From: an uncultured Mollicutes bacterium | GTDB lineage: Bacteria > Bacillota_I > Bacilli_A > Acholeplasmatales > Anaeroplasmataceae | Direction of reading: 5' to 3' | Assembly (NCBI GenBank): GCA_900540705.1 | Contig: UQGR01000005.1 | Coordinates: 1 to 63,822, forward strand | DNA: 63,822 bases | Part shown: positions 25,535-34,112 of the stretch, in pieces | Position numbering within the stretch: position 1 is the stretch's first letter | Layout of the letters: every line of letters begins with the position of its first letter | The notes under the pieces: model-generated | The model's database searches: none | Told to the model about the DNA's origin: nothing | The model's input: the letters and a program-made list of their open reading frames with translations, nothing else | Position numbers and translations under genes: made by a program

Positions 25535-26491
25535 ATGAAAAGATTATTAATTCTACTTGGTATGTTTTTAGCAGTCTTTAGTCTTAGTATATTTCCTAAG
25601 GCAGAGGCAGCTACAGTATCAGGGCAGGCTGGAATCGTAAACACGAGCGGAAGTAATTTAAACGTGCGAGCAAGTAATTCTACTTCTTCAAGCATCATAG
25701 GAAAGGTGGGTGACAATTCTTATCTAACCGTTCTTTCTACAAAGGGTGATTTCTATTATGTGGAATATCTAGAAAATACTTACGGATATGTACATAAGGA
25801 TTATGTGAATATTGTTTCAAGTAAAGCAAGAAAGGTAAACACTGGAGGAGCAAACCTTAATGTAAGATATGGTCCTTCTACTTCTTATTATCAGTTTGAA
25901 AAAATCAAGGATGGCGATACCGTCATTGTTCTTTCTGACAAAGGCTCCTGGTCTAACGTATTGTTTGAAGGAAATAAGGTAGGCTATGTATCTAACGACT
26001 ATCTAATGAGTACATACACCTATGATTCTATTAAGCTAAATGTAGTTAGCTTTAAGCAATATGACAGTAGATGGGCAAATTTAACTCTAGGTACAAGAGG
26101 ACAAACCATTCGTGAAATTGGATGTCTTACAACCTGTATCGCCATGAGTGAATCCTATAGAACAGGGGTAACTAAAACACCTGCAACCATTCGAAATACG
26201 AATAGCTATACTGCAGATGGAAGCCTATATTGGCCTAGTAACTATGTTACATCCACCTCTAGCACTTATTTAACCACAGTATACAATCAGCTAAAGCAAG
26301 GAAAGCCTGTATCTGTTGGATTAAAGAAAGCCGATGGTGGGCAGCATTGGGTTCTTGTCACAGGATTCACTGGTGGAAACACCCTATCTTCTGCTAACTT
26401 CATTATAAATGATCCAGCCTCAACAAAAACAAGACTAAGTGAAGTTATAGCTAGCTATCCATATTTCTATAAAATAGCTTACTATAAATAG
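25535..26491 (+). CDS. Secreted SH3-domain C39-like peptidase
   Basis: A secreted 318-aa protein. A signal peptide (about 25 residues, ending PKAEAA) is followed by two bacterial SH3 domains, each with the N-x-R motif (NLNVRASNSTSSS and NLNVRYGPSTSYY), which usually bind cell-wall peptides. The C-terminal half is a C39-like papain-fold domain. Its candidate catalytic residues are Cys (EIGCLTTCIAM), His (GQHWVLVTGF) and Asp (INDPAS). It probably acts on peptidoglycan stems or surface proteins. GTAGGAGG precedes the ATG, and the gene stands alone between terminators. Confidence 0.87.
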   Translation: MKRLLILLGMFLAVFSLSIFPKAEAATVSGQAGIVNTSGSNLNVRASNSTSSSIIGKVGDNSYLTVLSTKGDFYYVEYLENTYGYVHKDYVNIVSSKARKVNTGGANLNVRYGPSTSYYQFEKIKDGDTVIVLSDKGSWSNVLFEGNKVGYVSNDYLMSTYTYDSIKLNVVSFKQYDSRWANLTLGTRGQTIREIGCLTTCIAMSESYRTGVTKTPATIRNTNSYTADGSLYWPSNYVTSTSSTYLTTVYNQLKQGKPVSVGLKKADGGQHWVLVTGFTGGNTLSSANFIINDPASTKTRLSEVIASYPYFYKIAYYK

Positions 26492-26496
26492 CATTA

Positions 26497-26528
26497 AAGC
26501 GCCAAACTATGGCGCTTATCTTTTTTAT
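26497..26528. terminator. Bidirectional terminator
   Basis: AAGCGCC (26497-26503) pairs with GGCGCTT (26511-26517), followed by TTTTTT on the plus strand. It lies between the secreted peptidase and the convergent sir2 gene. Confidence 0.85.
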
Positions 26529-27235
26529 TTTATCTTCTTGATTACTTCAATGATATCCTCGTTAAATACTAAGCTTGCCAAGGAATCATAGCTAGTAGCA
26601 CTTTTATTGATTAAAATTAAATTCTCCCCTTGAAAATATCGTAGATAAGAGGCAGCAGGGTAAACGACAAGAGAGGTTCCCACCACAATCAAACAATCTG
26701 CTTCAGCGATACATTTCACAGCCTTTTGGACAACCTGCATATCTAAAGGCTCCTCATATAGGACTACATCGGGCTTAATCATTCCCCCACAGGAACAATA
26801 ATTAGGAATGGTAGGATCGATGTCCCTTATATCAAAATATTTATGACATTTCATACAATAATTTCGTTTAACACTTCCGTGAAGCTCATATACACAAGGA
26901 CTCCCTGCTTCCTGATGTAGGTTATCAATATTTTGAGTAACGATTGCCAAAACATTGGGTAGTTTTGCAAAAAATTTGTGAGCTTCGTTTGGTAAAGCAT
27001 TAGGATATACCATCTTTGAGCCATAGAACTCAAAAAAGGATTTAGGATTTTTCATAAAAAAAGAATGAGATATAATTTCTTCAGGGCGAATAAAATGACT
27101 ATCCTTTTGATTGTATAATCCTTGATCTGAACGAAAATCTGGAATTCCAGAAGGCACAGAGATGCCTGCCCCTGTAAACACCACAATTCGCTTACTATTA
27201 GTAATTATTTCTTTAAGCTTTTCATAACAATCCAT
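26525..27235 (-). CDS. cobB: NAD-dependent protein deacylase (sirtuin, CobB-like)
   Basis: A 236-aa class-U/M-type bacterial sirtuin that removes acyl groups from lysines using NAD. Family features are VFTGAGISVPSGIPDFRS, the catalytic TQNIDNLHQEAG with downstream HGS, and the zinc tetrad CMKCHKYF with CSCGG. The C-terminal VVGTSLVVYPAA binds NAD. AGGAGGAAACT precedes the ATG. The neighbouring lemA gene is upstream on the same strand behind its own terminator. Confidence 0.92.
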   Translation of the reverse strand: MDCYEKLKEIITNSKRIVVFTGAGISVPSGIPDFRSDQGLYNQKDSHFIRPEEIISHSFFMKNPKSFFEFYGSKMVYPNALPNEAHKFFAKLPNVLAIVTQNIDNLHQEAGSPCVYELHGSVKRNYCMKCHKYFDIRDIDPTIPNYCSCGGMIKPDVVLYEEPLDMQVVQKAVKCIAEADCLIVVGTSLVVYPAASYLRYFQGENLILINKSATSYDSLASLVFNEDIIEVIKKIK

Positions 27236-27248
27236 AGTTTCCTCCTCC

Positions 27249-27283
27249 TAAAAAGGAAAAGCCTTACCCATAAGGAGTAAGGC
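27249..27283 (-). terminator. Terminator after lemA
   Basis: GCCTTAC (27261-27267) and GTAAGGC (27277-27283) pair around a 9-base loop; the minus strand then reads TTTTCCTTTTT. Confidence 0.8.
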
Positions 27284-27293
27284 ATCAATTTAT

Positions 27294-27872
27294 TTAAAAT
27301 TCCATTTTGACATCTTGTTTTTTAGCTTCTTCTGCTTCAAAATATTCTTTTTTAGTGAATCTTGAACCAGCTACTAAAGAGCCAGGGAACTGAAGAATTG
27401 CCTTATTAAAGCTTGCAACATTAGAATTAAAATTACTTCTAGCCGCTTGAAGGTTTTCCTCTACCTCAGAAATAGACTGTTGAAGGTTATTGAACATTCT
27501 ATCAGCCTTTAAATCTGGATACCGTTCAACAACAAAGCTCAACTGCTTCGCAACCTGAGACATCTGTTCATTAAATTCTGCCTTTTCTTTTAAGGAAGCA
27601 TTCACACCTGGATTACGCATTTCAATAACCTGAGATAACGTTTCCTTTTCGTGCTTAGCATAGCCCTTTGTAGTATCTAGCATCTTTGTCAATAAATCAA
27701 AACGCTTTGTCAAGTAAACATCAATGCGAGACTCAGAATTTTCAACATCTTGTTCCATTCTTATAAACTTATTTCGAGTTGATATAACCCAGGCAATTAC
27801 GCCTATTACTAATAACACAACAACTGCAGCCACAACAAGACCAATGACAACTCCGGTTTCCATTAAAAACAT
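27294..27872 (-). CDS. LemA family membrane protein
   Basis: A 192-aa LemA protein: one N-terminal membrane helix (VVIGLVVAAVVVLLVIGVIAW), then a helical bundle with the family signatures NKFIRMEQDVENSESRIDVYL-like and the later ERYPDLKADRMFNNLQ and FNKAILQFPGSLVA. The ATG at 27872 is preceded by GAGGAAGGA and preferred over an ATG five codons earlier that overlaps this site. LemA proteins are widespread and of unknown role. It does not belong to the metK operon, since a gap with a likely promoter lies between. Confidence 0.87.
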   Translation of the reverse strand: MFLMETGVVIGLVVAAVVVLLVIGVIAWVISTRNKFIRMEQDVENSESRIDVYLTKRFDLLTKMLDTTKGYAKHEKETLSQVIEMRNPGVNASLKEKAEFNEQMSQVAKQLSFVVERYPDLKADRMFNNLQQSISEVEENLQAARSNFNSNVASFNKAILQFPGSLVAGSRFTKKEYFEAEEAKKQDVKMEF

Positions 27873-27939
27873 TTGTCCTTCCTCCATTTGATTCCCTTAA
27901 TACTATATATTATATACTGAATTTAGACAAAAAACAACA

Positions 27940-29097
27940 TTATAATAGCAATAACTTTTTTAAATCCTCAACTTTATCGGTTTTTTCCCAAGGCAAGTCT
28001 AAATCATTTCTTCCAAAATGCCCATAGGCAGCAGTTTGCAAGAAAATAGGTCTCTTTAAATCTAAGCATTGAATAATGCCCTTTGGCGTAAGAGGAAATA
28101 CTTTTCGAATCGCTTCTCCTATTGCTTGCTCATCTACAACGGCAGTACCAAAGGTATCTACCAAAATAGATGTTGGTTCAGCAACTCCAATAGCATAGGA
28201 AAGCTGGATTTGGCATTTAGAAGCAATCCCAGCAGCTACCACATTCTTTGCAATATAACGCGCCATATAAGAGGCGCTACGGTCTACCTTGGAAGGATCC
28301 TTTCCTGAGAAACAGCCACCACCATGTGGGGCAGCCCCACCATAGGTATCCACAATAATTTTACGACCCGTCAAGCCAGAATCTCCTGCTGGACCACCAA
28401 CGACAAATCTTCCCGTAGGATTAAACAGATATTTGGTATTTTCATCTACTAGATTTTTTGGAATGATTACATCAGCAACCTCTCGCTTAATATCCTTTGC
28501 TAGTACCTTCATATCCACCTCAGGAGAATGCTGGGTAGAAATTAATACGGTATCCACACGACAAGGCTTTCCCATATCATCATATTCTACAGTAACCTGA
28601 GTTTTTCCATCCGGACGCAAGTATGTCAAAATATTATTTTTTCTTACCTCGGTTAAGCGCTTTGCTAGCTTATGAGCAAGCGTTATCGCTAGTGGCATAT
28701 ATTCCTCTGTCTCGTCACACGCATATCCAAACATGATTCCCTGATCACCAGCTCCCTGTTCGTGCTCCTGAGTTTCATCCACTCCCATTGCGATATCTGG
28801 AGACTGCGGATCAATTGCAGATAAAACTGCAAGATTATCCGCATCAAAGCCATACTTTCCTCTAGTATAGCCAATCTCGCTTACCGTCTGACGGACTATT
28901 TTTTGAAGGTCTACATAATGATTTGTTGTGATTTCTCCAAACACCATCACAAGACCTGTAGTACAAATCGTCTCACAGGCAACTCTCGCATTTGGATCTG
29001 CAGACAAAATATCATCTAGGATAGCATCTGAAATTTGATCCGCAATCTTATCAGGATGTCCTTCTGTGACAGACTCTGATGTAAAAAATCTTCTCAT
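27940..29097 (-). CDS. metK: S-adenosylmethionine synthetase MetK
   Basis: MetK joins methionine and ATP to form S-adenosylmethionine. The 385-aa product has the family signatures FTSESVTEGHPDKIADQ, GAGDQGIMFGYA, GGGCFSGKDPSKVDRSASYMARY and the C-terminal AAYGHFGR. The start at 29097 has AAGGAGGT just before it and overlaps the upstream TSCPD gene stop codon. It is the last gene of a run from priA, all behind a SAM-I riboswitch, which agrees with feedback control by its product. Confidence 0.95.
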   Translation of the reverse strand: MRRFFTSESVTEGHPDKIADQISDAILDDILSADPNARVACETICTTGLVMVFGEITTNHYVDLQKIVRQTVSEIGYTRGKYGFDADNLAVLSAIDPQSPDIAMGVDETQEHEQGAGDQGIMFGYACDETEEYMPLAITLAHKLAKRLTEVRKNNILTYLRPDGKTQVTVEYDDMGKPCRVDTVLISTQHSPEVDMKVLAKDIKREVADVIIPKNLVDENTKYLFNPTGRFVVGGPAGDSGLTGRKIIVDTYGGAAPHGGGCFSGKDPSKVDRSASYMARYIAKNVVAAGIASKCQIQLSYAIGVAEPTSILVDTFGTAVVDEQAIGEAIRKVFPLTPKGIIQCLDLKRPIFLQTAAYGHFGRNDLDLPWEKTDKVEDLKKLLLL

Positions 29098-29342
29098 TAT
29101 AGTACCTCCTTTATTGCCTTTGCTAGCTGATCTGCACAGCTGGTTGGACGCATTCCACAAAGGTTTCCTTCCAGTAGCTCTGCCATTTTCTTGGCATCCT
29201 GACCTTCAACCAAGAGCCCAATAGCCTTTAAATTTCCATTACATCCACCAACAAAGCTAACATTATGAAGCTTGCCAGCCTCATCAATTTCAAAGCTAAT
29301 CTTTTTAGAGCAAGTGCCCTCTGTTGTATAATTATAATTCAT
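29097..29342 (-). CDS. TSCPD-domain protein (TIGR03905-type)
   Basis: An 81-aa protein with the TSCPD motif in its C-terminal half (CGMRPTSCADQLAKAI) and a Cys near the N terminus (EGTCSKKISFEID). TSCPD domains also occur as the C-terminal zinc-binding part of ribonucleotide reductases, but the stand-alone form has no known role. The ATG at 29342, with AAGGAG before it, was chosen over an ATG 14 codons earlier. It overlaps the preceding gene by 11 bases and metK by one base, so it is coupled to both. Confidence 0.82.
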   Translation of the reverse strand: MNYNYTTEGTCSKKISFEIDEAGKLHNVSFVGGCNGNLKAIGLLVEGQDAKKMAELLEGNLCGMRPTSCADQLAKAIKEVL

Positions 29343-30633
29343 ACTCTTCTCCTTCATTTCCATCAAATATTTTTTCAAATTCATCCTTGAACCTTACAAA
29401 ACGGTCAAAGACATTTCCATCAAAATAAACACTAAATTGTTCTGTCATATATTGCATCGTAAGCTTATGATTGTAGGCCTTTTTATACGATTTTATACTA
29501 CGCATCGTCACATAAAGCTCACAAATTAAAATCAATTGAGCCTGAATTTCATTTTGAATCCGATTCATTCTTAAAACAAATTCCTGAGTGTTGGATTCCT
29601 CAAAGGTAGAACGAATAATATGCTCACATTTTCTTTCTAGCTGTAGTCTAGAAATGATAATACTACCTAAATTTGTTTGTTCACGCAATAATGCAAATTT
29701 TTCATCCTCGTTTGCACCATCGGGTAAAAAGTTCACACTTCTTTCAATATGTATCTTTGCAAAGTTTTCTATCTCCTGACATTCCTCTTCTGGCATAGAA
29801 AGTAGCTCAGCTAAACGTTTGGCCATTTTTGAAACAATACGAACACTTTCCTTATCTTCCTCAGATCTAGAGGAATTATCAAGGGTAACCTCAAATATCT
29901 TGGTTACAACATTGGTGAAATCCTCTTGAACCTCCCGGCGCTTCATCAATTCTTTTTTTCTTTCCTCTTGCATATAGCCGCTCATAGATACAATCGCGTA
30001 AAGCACCAGCATAAATACGCAAAGGAGAATTGTTCGAATTAAGATATCCTTAAATGCATTACTCACAAAAAATTCTTTAAAAAACAACCCTAAATCAGAA
30101 GCCATCTCTGAAAAAATAATTTCATAGGTCACTGTAAAATGGAGAATTGTAACTAAAGCCAATACCCATTCAAAGACCGTTTTTAAAAGCTTTTTATTTT
30201 GATAAAAGGAACAAACTGCCAAAGAATAATAAATTAAAATATATCCACATTCCTTCAAATAATCAATTGAACCATACTTCAGCTTGAAATAAATTACAAT
30301 GGAGAGTAGGAACATATAAAAACAGGCAATATAACTCGCAATCGTCTGTGTAGTAATGTCATTTGGGTTTTTATTGATTGTTTTTTTTAAGCCTGAGTTT
30401 ACCAAAAAGGTCACCGGAAATAAAATAAATGTCAATACTATGTTTGATTTTTCTCCAAAGGATAGAAACGCAAACATTAAAGTAAAGATGAGGTTTGATA
30501 TAAAAATAATATTTTTGATAACAATGTTTTTTCTATATAAAACCTTAGTATCGTCTGTGATATCAATGCCACTTTCAAAGCCAAAGGTATTACTAAAAAA
30601 TTTGTTATTCTTTATTTTATTCTTTAGCGACAT
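29332..30633 (-). CDS. Membrane protein with a degenerate HD-GYP-like domain
   Basis: A 433-aa protein with about six membrane helices in the first 230 residues, then a short coiled linker (EERKKELMKRREVQEDF) and a helical C-terminal domain. That domain contains ESVRIVSKMAKRLAELLSMPEEE followed by IENFAKIHIERS, which lines up with the HD-GYP phosphodiesterase core (HSxRVxxxAxxLAxxLGL...AxLHDIGK). The metal-binding His-Asp and Gly-Tyr-Pro residues are missing, so it is probably a non-catalytic sensor. AGGAGGTGA precedes the ATG. It lies between fmt and the TSCPD gene in the metK operon. Confidence 0.65.
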   Translation of the reverse strand: MSLKNKIKNNKFFSNTFGFESGIDITDDTKVLYRKNIVIKNIIFISNLIFTLMFAFLSFGEKSNIVLTFILFPVTFLVNSGLKKTINKNPNDITTQTIASYIACFYMFLLSIVIYFKLKYGSIDYLKECGYILIYYSLAVCSFYQNKKLLKTVFEWVLALVTILHFTVTYEIIFSEMASDLGLFFKEFFVSNAFKDILIRTILLCVFMLVLYAIVSMSGYMQEERKKELMKRREVQEDFTNVVTKIFEVTLDNSSRSEEDKESVRIVSKMAKRLAELLSMPEEECQEIENFAKIHIERSVNFLPDGANEDEKFALLREQTNLGSIIISRLQLERKCEHIIRSTFEESNTQEFVLRMNRIQNEIQAQLILICELYVTMRSIKSYKKAYNHKLTMQYMTEQFSVYFDGNVFDRFVRFKDEFEKIFDGNEGEEYEL

Positions 30634-30675
30634 TCATATCACCTCCTAAATTGCACAAATATTATATCACAATCG

Positions 30676-31590
30676 TCATGAAATGACATCAAACTCTTTC
30701 AATATTTTTTGTCCATTGACAAAATCCTTTGCCTGAAGCATTTTTTTCCCAGGAACAAGAATCAGTTCTAAGGAAACTGCATCATCTAAGGTTTTGATTA
30801 AAACCTGCTTTTTCAAGGACAAAATCGTCCCTGGCGCACAATCTAAAGAATTTGGAACCACCTGGGCCTTAAACACCTTAAGACTAATATCATTGACCTT
30901 TAAAGTAGCTCCTGGGTCTAAGGATAGGCCATTGATTTGTCTTGCAACAACACGGGCAGGCTTACAAAAATCAATGATTTCCTCAGCTGCAGTTAAATTC
31001 GGAGCATAAGTGACCAGTTTTTCTTCCTGTATCTCTCCAGGTAGTCTACCCTCATAGATGTCTTCTATTACCTCCAACAACAAATCTCTTCCAAGATAAG
31101 AAAGCTTAGAAAAAAGCGCTGTTGCTGTGTCCATATCTGAGATTGGACATTCTCTTTTGGCATACATCCTACCAGAATCTAGCGCTTTAGCCATTTCTAT
31201 AATCGTGATTCCTGTCTCAGTCTCTCCATTCATAATGGCTCGCTGAATAGGAGCTCCTCCACGATAAGCTGGTAACAGAGACCCGTGAACATTCATAGTT
31301 TTTTTAAATAGGTTGAGAACCTTGGATGGAACATATTGGCCATAGGCCGCTGTAACTAAAACGTCAGCTCCTAAGCTTTTTAGTCTTTCTACCTCTGTTC
31401 CTATTTTTTCTGGCTGAAGCACAGGTAATCCTAGCTTCTTTGCGCAAGCACAGACTGGTGTATCAAGCCATTGGCCTTTTTTTCGAATTCGATTGGGTTG
31501 GCTGATAACCAATTGGACTTCATACCTTTCATGTAAGGCTTCTAAAATAGGGACTGCAAATTCTGGAGTTCCCATAAATACTATTTTCAT
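30676..31590 (-). CDS. fmt: Methionyl-tRNA formyltransferase Fmt
   Basis: Fmt formylates initiator Met-tRNA using 10-formyl-tetrahydrofolate. The 304-aa protein has the N-terminal MGTPEFAVPILEAL, the catalytic NVHGSLLPAYRGGAPI segment and the C-terminal tRNA-binding domain. GAGG lies just before the ATG at 31590, which follows the priA stop codon closely. priA-fmt adjacency is a common Firmicutes arrangement. Confidence 0.94.
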   Translation of the reverse strand: MKIVFMGTPEFAVPILEALHERYEVQLVISQPNRIRKKGQWLDTPVCACAKKLGLPVLQPEKIGTEVERLKSLGADVLVTAAYGQYVPSKVLNLFKKTMNVHGSLLPAYRGGAPIQRAIMNGETETGITIIEMAKALDSGRMYAKRECPISDMDTATALFSKLSYLGRDLLLEVIEDIYEGRLPGEIQEEKLVTYAPNLTAAEEIIDFCKPARVVARQINGLSLDPGATLKVNDISLKVFKAQVVPNSLDCAPGTILSLKKQVLIKTLDDAVSLELILVPGKKMLQAKDFVNGQKILKEFDVIS

Positions 31591-31593
31591 TTC

Positions 31594-33912
31594 CTACATC
31601 CTCGCAATCTTTAGATTAACTTCCTTATGATTCTGATATATTGGATAGATTTCTTTCAGTTTATCCAACACAATATCCTCTACTATTTTTAACTGAATCG
31701 TAAATCGAAATACATCATTCAGCTTAAAAGGTAACCCTTCTGCTGGTCCTAAGATTTCACTTTGCTTGGCAACACTCCTTAAAGCATAGGCGATACGATT
31801 GACCTCTTCCTTTGCTGCGATACAGTTTTTAGATTCTACCATAACCTCAATAGCTAAAGAATAAGGTGGCATCTTTGAAATTCGCCGATACTCTAATTCT
31901 CTTTTTACAAAGCCCTCATAATCATTATGTAAAGCACTTTGTATCACATAATGGGATGGCTTATAGGTTTGGACAATGACCTCTCCTGTCAGTTCTCCTC
32001 TTCCAGCACGTCCGGAAACTTGTTCTATAAGATTATAGGCTGTCATATTTGCTAAATAGCTAGGGTAATGCAACGCCAAATCTGCATTAACAATTCCAAC
32101 TAAGGTTACATTTGCAAAATCTAAGCCCTTAGCAATCATCTGTGTTCCTACTAGAATATCTGCCTCATGATTTTTAAATTTGCGGAAGGTTTCTTCATAA
32201 TCCTGAACTCTAGAGGTCGTATCCAAATCCACTCGTAAAACTCTAGCTTCTGGAAGAAGATTTTGAAGTTCCTCCATCACCTTCTCAGTTCCACTTCCGA
32301 CAAATCGTATCTTACCACTTCCACAGGAAGGGCATTGTTCTACATTAGGGCGACTATACCCACAATGATGACATTTCAAAAGGTTGTTGTAAGCATGGTA
32401 CGTTAAAGATACATCACAGTGCGGACATTGAATCACCTCTCCACAGCTCCGACACATCACAAAGGAGGAGTGTCCTCTCCGATTTAAAAATAGGATGGCT
32501 TGTTCCCCTCTTTGAAAAACATGAATAAGCTCTTCCTTTAGTACTTTAGAAAATACCGACTTATTCCCCTGTTTCAGCTCTTCTGTCATATCTACAATCC
32601 TCTTTTTAGGCATTGGCTTCTGATTGGCCCGGTTCGGCATAGAAAGAAGCGCATACTCTCCCTCTAATGCCTTGTAATAATCACTCACATTGGGAGTAGC
32701 ACTGCCTAACACTAAGGGACAGGAATGAGTCTTACTGCGGATGGCAGCAATATCCAAGGCATTATACCTAGGATTTGTATCCTGAATATAGGAAGACTCA
32801 TGCTCCTCATCGATAATGATTATTCCTAAATTGTCTAATGGGGCAAAGATGGCTGATCTTGCACCTATCACAATATTCACCTCATGGTTGATGACTCTTT
32901 TCCATGCACTATATTTATCAGTAATGGATAACCTAGAATGCAGGATGGCCACATCATTTCCAAAGAAGGATTTAAAGATGGACGTAATCTGCGGAGTCAG
33001 GGCAATCTCTGGAACCAGCAGCAATGCCTGTTTTCCTTGGTTTAAAACCTCTTTTATCCAACGAATGTAAACTAGAGTCTTTCCACTTCCCGTTACTCCA
33101 TGTAAGAGATATGTTTTTGATTGACCTAGCTGTAAGCTCTTAAAGCATTTCTCCTGTTCTTCCGTTAAAGGGTATTCCTCCATAGGTGGAATTTCTTCCT
33201 CCTTAAGGGTCAATACTTCCTTTTTAAAGCTACCAACAATTCCCTTATCTAATAGGGTTTTTAAAACAGACTTAGAGTAACCACTATCCTCTAAAAGCAC
33301 ATCAACAGGAGTAGGCTCATTTAGTTCAAGCAAGTATCTCAAAAGATTTTCTCCCTGCTTGCTGGTGGGAATGCCATCCTCCTTTAAAACATACACATAG
33401 GTAATCGTCTTTTCATTCCTCGTTTTTTTAAGTCGAGTATCTAGTTCTATCTCCTTACGTTCATAGGCTGCATACAAAAGCTTCTGTTCCTCTAAAGGTC
33501 TATGGTCAATAATAATCTCCTTACGACCATTAAAGATAGACTTAAGCTCTTCAGGTATCGTTTTAGCTATCGCTACCTTTTGATATTTAATTTTTAATGC
33601 GGTAGGAATCATCGTTTGGAGAGCTGAAGCAATATAAGAAAAATTTTGTTCAGCTATTGTTTTTGCAAGTCCAACGAACTCCTCATTTAACACAGGATAG
33701 ACATCCACAATATCACTGATTTCCTTTAACTTCTTTTTAAAAGCTGTTGAAGTCTTGAGTTCAACAACAAAACCCATAACTGTTCGATTTCCAAACAAAA
33801 CCCGAACCCGATATCCAACCCGAAGAATTCCTTCTAAATGTGGGGGAACTAGATAGTCAAAGCTCCGATTCACTTGTTTTGCAAGAATATCCACAACAAT
33901 GCTTGCTATCAT
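31594..33912 (-). CDS. priA: Primosomal protein N' (replication restart helicase PriA)
   Basis: PriA reloads the replicative helicase at stalled forks. The product of about 772 aa shows the 3' DNA-binding domain, the helicase motifs GVTGSGKTLVYIRWI (Walker A), IIIDEEHESSY (DEAH box) and LGSATP, two sets of zinc-binding cysteines (CRSCGEVIQCPHCDVSL, CHHCGYS, CPSCGSG) and the C-terminal QVSGRAGRGE. The ATG at 33912 (MIASIVVDILAKQ) has AAAGGTGGG before it; the longer reading frame upstream runs through the riboswitch terminator. Confidence 0.94.
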   Translation of the reverse strand: MIASIVVDILAKQVNRSFDYLVPPHLEGILRVGYRVRVLFGNRTVMGFVVELKTSTAFKKKLKEISDIVDVYPVLNEEFVGLAKTIAEQNFSYIASALQTMIPTALKIKYQKVAIAKTIPEELKSIFNGRKEIIIDHRPLEEQKLLYAAYERKEIELDTRLKKTRNEKTITYVYVLKEDGIPTSKQGENLLRYLLELNEPTPVDVLLEDSGYSKSVLKTLLDKGIVGSFKKEVLTLKEEEIPPMEEYPLTEEQEKCFKSLQLGQSKTYLLHGVTGSGKTLVYIRWIKEVLNQGKQALLLVPEIALTPQITSIFKSFFGNDVAILHSRLSITDKYSAWKRVINHEVNIVIGARSAIFAPLDNLGIIIIDEEHESSYIQDTNPRYNALDIAAIRSKTHSCPLVLGSATPNVSDYYKALEGEYALLSMPNRANQKPMPKKRIVDMTEELKQGNKSVFSKVLKEELIHVFQRGEQAILFLNRRGHSSFVMCRSCGEVIQCPHCDVSLTYHAYNNLLKCHHCGYSRPNVEQCPSCGSGKIRFVGSGTEKVMEELQNLLPEARVLRVDLDTTSRVQDYEETFRKFKNHEADILVGTQMIAKGLDFANVTLVGIVNADLALHYPSYLANMTAYNLIEQVSGRAGRGELTGEVIVQTYKPSHYVIQSALHNDYEGFVKRELEYRRISKMPPYSLAIEVMVESKNCIAAKEEVNRIAYALRSVAKQSEILGPAEGLPFKLNDVFRFTIQLKIVEDIVLDKLKEIYPIYQNHKEVNLKIARM

Positions 33913-33934
33913 ACTTTCCCACCTTTCCTCTAAG

Positions 33935-33961
33935 AATAAAAGCCATCGGCAATGATGGCTT
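33935..33961 (-). terminator. SAM riboswitch terminator
   Basis: On the minus strand AGCCATC (complement of 33954-33960) pairs with GATGGCT (complement of 33941-33947), followed by TTTATTCTT. It lies between the SAM aptamer and the priA ribosome site. Confidence 0.7.
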
Positions 33962-33962
33962 A

Positions 33963-34062
33963 TTATACTACTTTTATACACCATCATACAAGCATTAGCA
34001 CCTTACTTAAAAGGTTGCTGAAGAGTCACAGAGCTTGTCTCTCATCTTCTCTTTATGGACAA
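33963..34062 (-). promoter_or_regulatory. SAM-I (S-box) riboswitch
   Basis: Read on the minus strand, the leader of priA contains AGAGAAGATGAGAGACAAG and then CTCTGTGACTCTTCAGCAACC, which aligns without gaps to the S-box core (AGAG-GGTGGAGGGACTGG-CCCTATGAAACCCGGCAACC). It is followed by AAGGTGCTAATGCTTG, matching AAGGTGCTAATTCCTG. CCAT/ATGG closes P1. A hairpin with a T-rich tail follows. S-adenosylmethionine binding would stop transcription of the priA-fmt-HD-TSCPD-metK run. Confidence 0.85.
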
Positions 34063-34112
34063 TAAATATTATACATTGTTTTTCTTGATTTTACAATAAA
34101 AATTATAGAAAA

